A stretch of DNA of 64,000 nucleotides from Pseudovibrio sp. Alg231-02. GTDB lineage: Bacteria; Pseudomonadota; Alphaproteobacteria; Rhizobiales; Stappiaceae. This document shows, piece by piece, positions 16,400 through 24,360 of this stretch (its first letter is position 1; every line of letters starts with the position of its first letter). The notes below the pieces were generated by a model. The model was given only the letters and a program-made list of their open reading frames with translations, made no database searches and had not been told where the DNA came from. Position numbers and translations under genes: made by a program. The stretch covers positions 496,001-560,000 of the forward strand of contig NZ_FREX01000002.1 in the NCBI RefSeq assembly GCF_900143565.1, written 5' to 3'.

Positions 16400-16897
16400 A
16401 TGGCAGATGCGGAACTGCAAAATACTGAGGATGACGGTAAGTCCGGCAAACGCAAGATCGTTATCGGAGCGATTGCTGGCGTCTTGCTGTTAACCCTTGG
16501 TGTGGGCGGTGCATATGTAATGGACTGGATCAATCTGGGCGACACAGCCACCGTCAAGCGGGCGGATGGCACTGTTGAGCAGATCCAAACCAAGCCTGTC
16601 GTTTTTTACGATCTGCCAGAAATGACGGTGAACCTTTCTACCCAAGGCCGCACGACCTACCTGAAAGTCCGCATCGCTCTTGAAGTTGAGAGCGACAGCA
16701 TGGTTTCTCAGGTGGAGCCTTATCTTCCGCGCATTCTTGATGCTTTCCAGATTTATCTGCGTGAGTTGCGCCCTGCTGATCTGGAAGGATCTGCTGGACT
16801 GTTCCGCTTGAAGGAGCAACTTCTGCGCCGCATCAACTCTGCAATCTATCCAGCCAAGGTTGAAGGGGTTCTCTTTAAAGAGATCCTGATCCAGTAG
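16400..16897 (+). CDS. fliL: flagellar basal body-associated protein FliL
   Basis: FliL is a single-span inner-membrane protein that surrounds the stator and supports torque generation. Of 165 residues, 1-18 are cytoplasmic, 20-41 form the membrane helix, and the periplasmic domain follows (VVFYDLPEMTVNLSTQGRTTYLKVRIALEV). The C-terminal FKEILIQ motif is typical. It is the first gene of fliL-fliM-DUF6468-motE, the usual alphaproteobacterial order. The fliM start follows after 11 bases. Confidence 0.95.
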   Translation: MADAELQNTEDDGKSGKRKIVIGAIAGVLLLTLGVGGAYVMDWINLGDTATVKRADGTVEQIQTKPVVFYDLPEMTVNLSTQGRTTYLKVRIALEVESDSMVSQVEPYLPRILDAFQIYLRELRPADLEGSAGLFRLKEQLLRRINSAIYPAKVEGVLFKEILIQ

Positions 16898-16908
16898 GGG
16901 AGCGGCAT

Positions 16909-18132
16909 ATGTCAGATACCGATACTCTCCCTGAAAATATGGATGATGCCTGGGACACCGCTCTTTCTGAAGCTGAGGGTGGTGACAGCGATGAGGATCT
17001 TGCCGCGGCGTGGGGCGCTGCGCTTCAGGAGCAAGGCGTAGAAGGCGGTGAAGAGGCCGCAGCTCAATGGGCTGCGATGATCGACGACAGCGAGCCGGAT
17101 GTAGAGAGCGCGTCTCGTGGTGCTGACCGTATTCTGAATCAGGAAGAGATCGACAACCTTCTGGGCTTTACGCTGGATGGGTCTCTGGCTGGTGATGAAG
17201 GCGGTATTCGTGCGCTGATCAATTCGGCAATGGTGTCTTATGAGCGCCTGCCGATGCTGGAGATCGTGTTTGACCGTCTCGTACGTCTCACAACGACATC
17301 TCTGCGTAATTTCACATCGGACAATGTTGAAGTCTCCTTGGACTCCATGACCAATGTGCGTTTTGGTGACTACCTGAACTCAATTCCACTTCCAGCGATC
17401 CTTGGTGTGTTCAAGGCTAAGGAATGGGATGGCTTTGGACTTGTTACCGTTGAGAGCTCTCTGATCTATTCCATCATTGATGTGTTGCTTGGTGGTGGCC
17501 GTGGGTCTTCGCCTACACGCGTTGAAGGGCGGCCATATACCACGATTGAGAGCAATCTGGTGCGCCGGATGATCGAGATTATTCTGCTGGATGCTGAGCA
17601 GGCTTTTGGCCCGCTGTCTCCGGTGAGCTTCCCGCTTGAGCGCCTTGAGACGAATCCACGCTTTGCCGCGATTTCTCGTCCTGCGAATGCTGCCATCATG
17701 GTTGAGCTGCGCATCGATATGGAAGATCGCGGCGGTAAAGTTGAGATTGTGCTGCCTTACGCGACCCTTGAACCAATCCGTGAACTGCTTCTGCAGATGT
17801 TCATGGGTGAGAAGTTCGGGCGTGATCCTATTTGGGAAGAGCACCTTGCCACTGAGGTTTATTCCTCAGAAGTGCAGGTTGATGCTGTCCTTTATGAAAA
17901 CACCATCCCGCTCCAGCGGGTGTTGAATCTGGAAGTTGGTCAAACCTTGCTGTTTGATACCGGCCCGCGTGATCCTGTTCAGGTGAAATGCGGGGGAGTG
18001 GCTTTGACAGAGGGCCTTATGGGCCATGTTGATGACCGAATTTCCATCGAAATTTCAAAGAAGCTGAAGCAACCGAAAATGACGCTCGCCGCTTTTGAAA
18101 AGTCCCTGCAAAGCGAACTGGAGACAAACTAG
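16909..18132 (+). CDS. fliM: flagellar motor switch protein FliM
   Basis: FliM is the C-ring protein that binds CheY and sets rotation. The 407-residue product has the canonical EIDNLLGF motif at 80-87 rather than at the extreme N-terminus. Before it lies an acidic extension with three imperfect Trp repeats (W15, W35, W54, each in a context like AAWGAAL). The middle domain (YERLPMLEIVFDRLVRL) and C-terminal SpoA-like domain are normal. Whether the extension or the EIDNLL motif contacts CheY here is unknown. The stop is directly followed by the next ATG. Confidence 0.95.
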   Translation: MSDTDTLPENMDDAWDTALSEAEGGDSDEDLAAAWGAALQEQGVEGGEEAAAQWAAMIDDSEPDVESASRGADRILNQEEIDNLLGFTLDGSLAGDEGGIRALINSAMVSYERLPMLEIVFDRLVRLTTTSLRNFTSDNVEVSLDSMTNVRFGDYLNSIPLPAILGVFKAKEWDGFGLVTVESSLIYSIIDVLLGGGRGSSPTRVEGRPYTTIESNLVRRMIEIILLDAEQAFGPLSPVSFPLERLETNPRFAAISRPANAAIMVELRIDMEDRGGKVEIVLPYATLEPIRELLLQMFMGEKFGRDPIWEEHLATEVYSSEVQVDAVLYENTIPLQRVLNLEVGQTLLFDTGPRDPVQVKCGGVALTEGLMGHVDDRISIEISKKLKQPKMTLAAFEKSLQSELETN

Positions 18133-18699
18133 ATGTCCCTAGGTCTTATTATTGAATGCATCGTTGCGGTTCTTCTTGTGATTACCATTGGGTATTGCTG
18201 GACACTTAACCGTCGCTTAAGTCGTCTCCGCTCTGACGAAGAGTCCTTGCGTGCAACTATTTCTGAGCTGATTACAGCGACTGAAATTGCAGAGCGTGCG
18301 ATCATGGGTCTCAAGTCGACCTGCGGAAATGCAGACCGTACTCTTGGTGTGCGTCTGGGCGAAGCTGAGGCGGTTTCCCGCAAACTGACCAATCAGTTGG
18401 GTGCCGGTGAAGATGTGCTGGACCGCATTGGCGGTGTTGCAGATCGTGCACTTGCTGATCGTGACACCCGTGTGGCCGCGCCAGCAGCTCCGGTATCCCG
18501 CACTTATGAAACCGCAGCGGAGGGACTTGCTGCCGGGATCATTGCGGAACAGGAAACGATGCATCCGGCTGAAACACGTAGCGCTCCAGCCCCTAAAGCT
18601 GCGACCCGCTCCGTGACCCGTGACATTCGTGAAGCTGCAAATGAATCAGCTGCGCGCCTTGAGCGCTTCCGTAGACAAGCGCAGGACCGCGTAGCATGA
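18133..18699 (+). CDS. DUF6468 membrane protein in flagellar operon
   Basis: The 188-residue protein starts MSLGLIIECIVAVLLVITIGYCW, a membrane helix at about 4-24, then a basic NRRLSRLRSDEESLRATI segment and a helical region of DUF6468 type. The C-terminal half is Ala/Pro/Glu-rich with a final basic helix (ARLERFRRQAQDRVA). The biochemical function is unknown; genes of this family sit between fliM and motE in many alphaproteobacteria. It starts immediately after the fliM stop and overlaps the motE start by four bases, so it is co-translated with motor genes. Confidence 0.75.
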   Translation: MSLGLIIECIVAVLLVITIGYCWTLNRRLSRLRSDEESLRATISELITATEIAERAIMGLKSTCGNADRTLGVRLGEAEAVSRKLTNQLGAGEDVLDRIGGVADRALADRDTRVAAPAAPVSRTYETAAEGLAAGIIAEQETMHPAETRSAPAPKAATRSVTRDIREAANESAARLERFRRQAQDRVA

Positions 18700-19394
18700 A
18701 ACTAAGGCTCCTTCCGATTGTCGTATTTGCTGGTAGCGCCCTTCTGGTTTTGAAGCTGCTTGGTTTGTTTCTGGGTGATACTTATCCAATTGGTGCTGTT
18801 CGGGTTGCTGATGCGCAGCAGTCGGAAGTGGCGAAGGCTGAGGAAGAGGCACCTGCTACTCCAAACGTTCTTCCCAATCCATCTGGCGCACGGAAGATCC
18901 AGGTCGCTCAAAATACAAGTGGTGTGAAAGAAAGTGGTGTTCCAACGAACTCCGTTTCTGAACTTGCCGTTCTCAATAGTCTTGGCAATCGCCGCGATGT
19001 GCTGAACCAGCGTGAAAGTGATCTGGAGCTCCGCGAGCAGGTTCTTGCAGCTGCTGAGGCGCGTTTTAATAAGCGTTTTCAGGAACTTAAGGCGCTTGAA
19101 GCGAAGATCAATTCTGAAGTTGAGCGCAAAGAAAAACAGGCTGCAGAAGAGATCCTGGATCTGGTGAAGATCTATGAAAGCATGAAGGCCAAGAATGCAG
19201 CACGGATCTTCAACCGTCTGGACCTGGATATCATGTTGAAGGTGGTGAAGGAGATGCAGCCGCGGAAGATGGCGGATGTGCTTTCTGAGATGGATCCGGA
19301 AATGGCAGAGCAGCTGACAATTGCACTGGCAGCAGGTGAGAGCCGCAATGTGAAGACGACTTCCACAATTCTTCCGAAGATTCAGGGGAATTAA
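18696..19394 (+). CDS. motE: MotE-family periplasmic motility chaperone
   Basis: In Sinorhizobium MotE is a periplasmic chaperone that stabilises MotC, a stator-associated protein. The 232-residue product has a signal or anchor segment at 7-27, a Pro/Ser linker, a long coiled coil (about 95-165, LRESDLELREQ-like heptads and KEKQAAEEILDLVKIYESM) and a C-terminal MgtE-N-like domain (MKAKNAARIFNRLDLDIMLKVVKEM, KMADVLSEMDPEMAEQLT). It overlaps the DUF6468 gene by ATGA and precedes the giant TPR gene by 105 bases. Confidence 0.85.
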   Translation: MKLRLLPIVVFAGSALLVLKLLGLFLGDTYPIGAVRVADAQQSEVAKAEEEAPATPNVLPNPSGARKIQVAQNTSGVKESGVPTNSVSELAVLNSLGNRRDVLNQRESDLELREQVLAAAEARFNKRFQELKALEAKINSEVERKEKQAAEEILDLVKIYESMKAKNAARIFNRLDLDIMLKVVKEMQPRKMADVLSEMDPEMAEQLTIALAAGESRNVKTTSTILPKIQGN

Positions 19395-19499
19395 CTGAGC
19401 AAATTGGCGGTTTTTCGCTCTTGGCTCAGGAGTCTGTAAGCTTGCGTTAATAGCCAATTGTTACAGATACCTAATTAATTTTAGGAGTAAGAATCGGGC

Positions 19500-22400
19500 A
19501 TGGGCGATTTTGGGGGCGACCTTAAAGATAAGCAGAAGCGTTCCGTTCTGCGCGCCACTTTACCTTTTGTGCCGCGCCGTGCATTGCATGGAGCACGCAT
19601 TGTGAGGGTAAAGGGTAAGGCTTGGCTTGTCTCCTTCATGCTCGCCACAACTGCCTTAGGGGGCAGTGTTTTAAGTGCCTGGGCCGAGCCAGCTTCTGCT
19701 GTTCTTGAGGTTGAAGACACCGGCAACTTTGCCCGCATGGTAATCACGTTCCCGGATCGCTCGTTGTTGCCACCCTATGAAGCTTCCATTTCCACCAGTG
19801 TCCTGCGCATCTCCTTTCCTGATGGCATTGCAGCGGATGTTGATGATGTGCCGGAAGCTTTGATGGACTACATCTCCATTGCCCGTGCTGATCCTGATGG
19901 TGCTGCGCTGCGTTTTGCATTGCGGCAGCCGGTTAACATCAACAGTATGGAAGCTGGCGAGAAGCTCTTTATCGACCTGCTTCCTGCCAATTACGAGGGC
20001 CGGCCTCCGTCCTTGCCTCAGGATGTGGTTGATGAGCTCGCCCGACGGGCTGCGGAGGCGCTTGAGCGTATTCGTGTGTTGGAAGAAGCGAATGCGCTTG
20101 AAGATCAGGAGATCAAGGTCAAGCTGCGGATTGGTACGCATCCAACATTTACGCGCCTGATCTTCGATTGGAATGTGAAGGTTGGCAGTGCGTTTGAGCG
20201 CAACGGAAACAATATTCGCGTCAAGTTTGATCAGGCTGCTGATCTGGATTTGTCTCAGTTTAAAGCAAGTCTACCGGGTACTGTGCTGGATGTTGGCTCG
20301 CAAACCCGTGACAATGATCTGATCTTCAACATGATTGTTGATCCGAGTGTTGATGTGCGATCTTTTCAGGAGGGGAAGCAGCTTATTGTTGATGTCACGC
20401 CTGAAGACATCGGCCAGTTGGATCCTCGGGTTTCTGAAGTTCGCGATGAGCTTTTTGGCGATGGAGATGTGCCACAAGGCGCTTCGAATGTCATAAACAC
20501 GCTTGGTAATAAAGATGCGGCACCCGCTGCAATTGCACCTGCCGTGTCTGCTGCTGTTGATCAGGCTCGGGTTGCTGCTCCGGGCAGTCTGTTTCCGACG
20601 CCTCAACCTGTTCAGACCGCTCAAACCAGTGTGAATGATGGCCTTGATTTTCCGCAGATGCCGTTGCCAGTTGCGAAGCCGGAGTTGGAACGCATTGGTG
20701 ATCCGGTTGACCGGCCTGCTCCAGCTGACATTCCTCAATCCAAGCCTTCGGAAGAAGACTTGCAGGCTGAGGTTGGCAAAGAGCCAGAGCCCGTTGAAGC
20801 TGTTGTTGTAAAGGCGCAACCTGTTCGCCGTGTGAAACCTGAGCCTGCGCCTGAAACTGATGTGGCACCTGTTGCTGAGATCATTCCGGAAACCGATCTC
20901 ATTGCCGAGGTTGTGAATGCAGGTGGGCAGACCTCGATACCAGTGACGCTTGCATCTGAACAAGGCGCGGGCGCTGATGGTGTTCCGGCTGCTGCAGCGG
21001 TTGTTGCTGATGCAGACGAGGAGTTGCCGATTGCGCGTCGTGCTTCTGCTGAAACAATTATTCAGGAAGAGAACGACGCTGCAGCGCGTGTTGTTGGCGT
21101 TGAGACGTATCGCATTGGTGATACCGTTCGTCTGGTGTTTCCGTTTGAGAACGAGGTTGGTGCTGCTGTTTTCCGCCGTGATGAAAAAGTCTGGGCGGTG
21201 TTCGACAGTGAGGAGCATCTGGACGGGCGCGGTATTCCGGCCGTTTTGAGTGATCTTGCGCGCAAGGTGGAGCTTGATGAAGTTGACGGTGCGCAGGTGC
21301 TGCGGTTTGACCTGAAGCGGACCACGTTGATCTCCATCGAGTATCAGGATGACGCCTGGGCGATTACTTTGGGGCCGTCGATCTCGACAAAGACTGATCC
21401 GGTTGATGTTGAGCGGAATGTGCAGGGTGATGGCTCGAATGTTCTGCGTTTGCCGTTTGGTGCAAGTGGACGATTGCATGTGCTAACTGACAAAAGCGTT
21501 GGCGACCGGATTTATGTGGTCAGTGGTCCTGCGCCTGTTCGTGGCATTTTGAAATCGCACCGGTTCCCTCAGGTTCAGATTCTGCGCAGCTCTCAGGGAC
21601 TTGCGGTGGTTCCGAGTGCAGATGGTATTGATGTTGAGTTATCGGGCGAAGATCTTGTGATCTCCAGACCTGACGGATTGAAGATTTCGAATCGTGGTCT
21701 TTCCAAAGGTACGACGATTGGCGCTCATGTTAAGGACCCGACACAGCCGGGCCTGATTGAATTTGCGCAGCTGGACCAGCAAAAGCCTGAGGATTACATG
21801 CAAGGCCTTCGGGCGCATGAGGATGCGATTGCGAAGGCTGATCCGGAGCAGTTGAGTGGTCCACGTCTGGATATGGCGCGGTTTTTTCTCTCCAGTGGGT
21901 TTGCGCAGGAAGCTATTGGCACCTTGCGCATCATGGAAGAAGATGATCCTCTCATCGAGAAAGATGCCACCTTCAACGTAATGATGGGTGCTGCGCAGAT
22001 GTTAGCGTCGCGACCGGGTGAAGCGCTTGAGTATCTTGCTGCTCCCGAACTTGCCAGCAGCCCTGATGCTGCGGTGTGGCGGACCTTTGCGCATTCCTCT
22101 TTAGGGGACTGGCAGGGCGCTCATGCAAATCTTGGGCGCGGGCTGGCTGTTATGGCCAATTATCCGGTGATGTTGCAGGTGTATTTCAACCTTGCGGCTG
22201 CCAAGACGCATTTGGCTCTTGGCAACTATGGTCGGGCGCTGGGGGCTTTGTCGCAGATTGAGCCTTCTGATGTGAATGAAGAGCAGGCCATTCAGTATGA
22301 CTTGCTGCGCGGACGGATTGCCGATGCTTCTGGCCGCTCACAGGAAGCGCTGGATGTGTATGATCTGGTGGTACGCTCCAGTGATGGGCCGGAGGCTGCA

Positions 22401-23504
22401 GAAGCCAAGTTCCTGAGTGTGAAGCTGCGGTACCGGGATGGTTTGATTGATGCGGATGAAGCTCTCTCCGAACTGGAGGGACTTGCTGCGTCGTGGCGCG
22501 GTGATGAAACTGAGCTGAAGACACTGCGGCTGATGGCTCAGCTGCATGCGCAGGAAGGCAATTACCGCCGGGCCTTTGAGGCGATGTCTCAGGCTGTGCA
22601 ATCTGATGCAGGCGCGGAAATCACTTCGAACATTCAGCAGGAAATGGGATCTGTCTTTGCAACCCTGTTCCTTGAAGGCAGGGCGCAAGCTCTGGAGCCT
22701 GTGAAGGCGCTTGCGCTGTTTTATGATTTCCGTGAGTTGGTGCCTGCTGGTCGTCAAGGTGATGAGATGGCGCGGATGCTGGCCAGTCGTCTGATTGATA
22801 TGGACCTGCTGGATCAGGCTGCTTCTGTTTTGCGACATCAGATCGACAAGCGTCTGAAAGGTGCTGCGCGGGCGCAGATCGCTGCTGATCTGGCTGTTGT
22901 TTATCTGCTGAACCGGAAGCCTGAAGAAGCGCTGCGGGTGCTTTCGCAAACGCGTCAGGGGCAGTTGCCGGCTGCTTTGCAGCGTCAGCGAAATATTGTT
23001 GAGGCGCGTGCTTTGAGTGAGAGCGGGCGTCCTGATCTTGCTCTGGAGCTGGTGCGTAACATGTCTGGCTCTGACGTGGATCGTTTGCGGGCTGATACGC
23101 TTTGGTCGGCACGATCCTGGCGGAAGGCTGGTGAGCAGCTGGAACAGATGAACGGCAGTCGCTGGTCTGATGAAGTGCCGCTTGCTGACCATGAGCGTGT
23201 TGATGTCATCCGCGCGGCGATTGCCTATACGCTGGCTGAAGATAGCTTAGGTCTTGAGCGGCTGCGGCAGAAATACTCGCAGAAAATGAGCGAGTCTCCT
23301 CAGGCTGAAACATTTGAGATTGTGACGCGGCCTATTGATGACCGCGGCGTTGAGTTCCTGAATGTCGCCAAATCGATTGGTGGCGGGGATAGTCTGGTGT
23401 CCTTCCTTGAGGAGTACAGACGTCAATATCTCTCAGCAACGCCGATTATTCCGACTGAGGAAGCTTTCCTCTATCCCGAAGATGCCAAAGAGGGAGCTGC
23501 TTAA
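19500..23504 (+). CDS. giant secreted TPR protein in flagellar cluster
   Basis: A 1334-residue protein of unknown function. A hydrophobic segment at 41-61 ending SAWA looks like a signal peptide. Two regions with AMIN-like beta patterns follow (about 65-300 and 540-640), separated by a Pro/Val/Glu-rich linker at about 330-510. From about 750 to the end there are many helical pairs of TPR character (EALEYLAAPELA, GRALGALSQIEPSDVNEEQAIQYDLLRGRI, QEALDVYDLV). A GTG at 19602 with GGAG upstream would give a much more typical signal peptide and may be the true start. Position after motE suggests it could be the MotC-like client, but no direct similarity was seen. Confidence 0.7.
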   Translation: MGDFGGDLKDKQKRSVLRATLPFVPRRALHGARIVRVKGKAWLVSFMLATTALGGSVLSAWAEPASAVLEVEDTGNFARMVITFPDRSLLPPYEASISTSVLRISFPDGIAADVDDVPEALMDYISIARADPDGAALRFALRQPVNINSMEAGEKLFIDLLPANYEGRPPSLPQDVVDELARRAAEALERIRVLEEANALEDQEIKVKLRIGTHPTFTRLIFDWNVKVGSAFERNGNNIRVKFDQAADLDLSQFKASLPGTVLDVGSQTRDNDLIFNMIVDPSVDVRSFQEGKQLIVDVTPEDIGQLDPRVSEVRDELFGDGDVPQGASNVINTLGNKDAAPAAIAPAVSAAVDQARVAAPGSLFPTPQPVQTAQTSVNDGLDFPQMPLPVAKPELERIGDPVDRPAPADIPQSKPSEEDLQAEVGKEPEPVEAVVVKAQPVRRVKPEPAPETDVAPVAEIIPETDLIAEVVNAGGQTSIPVTLASEQGAGADGVPAAAAVVADADEELPIARRASAETIIQEENDAAARVVGVETYRIGDTVRLVFPFENEVGAAVFRRDEKVWAVFDSEEHLDGRGIPAVLSDLARKVELDEVDGAQVLRFDLKRTTLISIEYQDDAWAITLGPSISTKTDPVDVERNVQGDGSNVLRLPFGASGRLHVLTDKSVGDRIYVVSGPAPVRGILKSHRFPQVQILRSSQGLAVVPSADGIDVELSGEDLVISRPDGLKISNRGLSKGTTIGAHVKDPTQPGLIEFAQLDQQKPEDYMQGLRAHEDAIAKADPEQLSGPRLDMARFFLSSGFAQEAIGTLRIMEEDDPLIEKDATFNVMMGAAQMLASRPGEALEYLAAPELASSPDAAVWRTFAHSSLGDWQGAHANLGRGLAVMANYPVMLQVYFNLAAAKTHLALGNYGRALGALSQIEPSDVNEEQAIQYDLLRGRIADASGRSQEALDVYDLVVRSSDGPEAAEAKFLSVKLRYRDGLIDADEALSELEGLAASWRGDETELKTLRLMAQLHAQEGNYRRAFEAMSQAVQSDAGAEITSNIQQEMGSVFATLFLEGRAQALEPVKALALFYDFRELVPAGRQGDEMARMLASRLIDMDLLDQAASVLRHQIDKRLKGAARAQIAADLAVVYLLNRKPEEALRVLSQTRQGQLPAALQRQRNIVEARALSESGRPDLALELVRNMSGSDVDRLRADTLWSARSWRKAGEQLEQMNGSRWSDEVPLADHERVDVIRAAIAYTLAEDSLGLERLRQKYSQKMSESPQAETFEIVTRPIDDRGVEFLNVAKSIGGGDSLVSFLEEYRRQYLSATPIIPTEEAFLYPEDAKEGAA

Positions 23505-23528
23505 GCAGCCTCGTCGTGAAGCAGTTTT

Positions 23529-23559
23529 AACACCGCATGATCTTTCATGCGGTGTTTTT
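23529..23559 (+). terminator. terminator after giant TPR gene
   Basis: AACACCGCATGA pairs with TCATGCGGTGTT around a CTT-type loop (23529-23556), and a T-run follows. It ends the fliL-fliM operon and the TPR gene transcript before the convergent fliP gene. Confidence 0.88.
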
Positions 23560-23588
23560 GTTTGGTGTCTGACTGATCGGGGAAGTGG

Positions 23589-24350
23589 CTAACCGCCGAA
23601 ACTTCGGACCAGGCTGCCTGCGATCAGTTGCCAGCCGTCTACGAGCACAAAGAAGATGAGCTTGAATGGCAGCGAGATCACGATTGGTGGCAGCATCATC
23701 ATACCCATGGACATCAGGACTGATGCAATCACGAGATCGATGATGAGGAACGGCAGGTAGAGCAGGAAGCCGATTTCAAAGGCGCGGCGCAACTCGCTGA
23801 TCATGAAGGCTGGCACGAGAACGCGCAGGCTCAGCTCTTCAGGAGTTTCCGGGGCAGGGGCCTTTGCGAGTTCCTGAAAGAGCAGGAGATCAGTTTCGCG
23901 TACTTGTTGACGCATGAACTCGTGAAAGGGTTCGGATGCCCGATTGAATGCTTCTTGCGGGTCGATGGTGCCTTCAATCATGGGCTTTGCGCCCAGATCC
24001 CACGCCGTTTCAAAGGCTGGGGCCATGACGAAGGCTGTCAGGAACATGGCAAGGGATAGCATGACCGCGTTTGGTGGTGCAGTCTGAAGCCCGATTGCAG
24101 AGCGGAGCAGTGAAAGAACCACAACGATACGTGTGAAGCTTGTCACCATAATCAGGATGCTCGGCGCCAGTGAGAGCACCGTGAGCAGCATGACCAACTG
24201 AACAGCACGCTCTGTTACCGAGTTGCCTTCTCCGCCTCCAAAATCAATTGAAATGCTTTGAGCAGCAGCAGGACCGAACCAGAAAAGCAAGAGAGCGAAA
24301 CCCAAAAGCCCCAATCGGCCTTTGTTTTCGCTCAGCTTTGCTTTCACCAT
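23589..24350 (-). CDS. fliP: flagellar export gate protein FliP
   Basis: FliP forms, with FliQ and FliR, the core of the flagellar type III export gate. The precursor begins MVKAKLSENKGRLGLLGFALLLFW, a cleavable signal peptide ending PAAA, as is normal for FliP. Family blocks include MVTSFTRIVVVLSLLRSAIG, NRASEPFHEFMRQQVRE, LVPAFMISELRRAFEIGF and VISLPFKLIFFVLVDGW. The ATG at 24350 gives the most normal signal peptide; an in-frame ATG at 24386 overlaps the fliO end and cannot be excluded. It is cotranscribed with fliO. Confidence 0.95.
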   Translation of the reverse strand: MVKAKLSENKGRLGLLGFALLLFWFGPAAAQSISIDFGGGEGNSVTERAVQLVMLLTVLSLAPSILIMVTSFTRIVVVLSLLRSAIGLQTAPPNAVMLSLAMFLTAFVMAPAFETAWDLGAKPMIEGTIDPQEAFNRASEPFHEFMRQQVRETDLLLFQELAKAPAPETPEELSLRVLVPAFMISELRRAFEIGFLLYLPFLIIDLVIASVLMSMGMMMLPPIVISLPFKLIFFVLVDGWQLIAGSLVRSFGG

Positions 24351-24360
24351 TCCTGCTAAA

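Noticed and set aside
19404-19418. TTGGCGG...CGC upstream of the TPR gene as sigma-54 promoter
   Set aside because: Spacing is nine bases and the -12 element lacks TTGC.
20271-21479. Long reverse-strand ORF inside the giant TPR gene
   Set aside because: It is the antisense frame of a well-supported coding region; the translation is rich in Asn, Arg and Leu with no domain pattern or ribosome site.
22338-23192. Reverse ORF of 284 residues within the TPR array
   Set aside because: Antisense shadow; composition and lack of start context argue against a gene.
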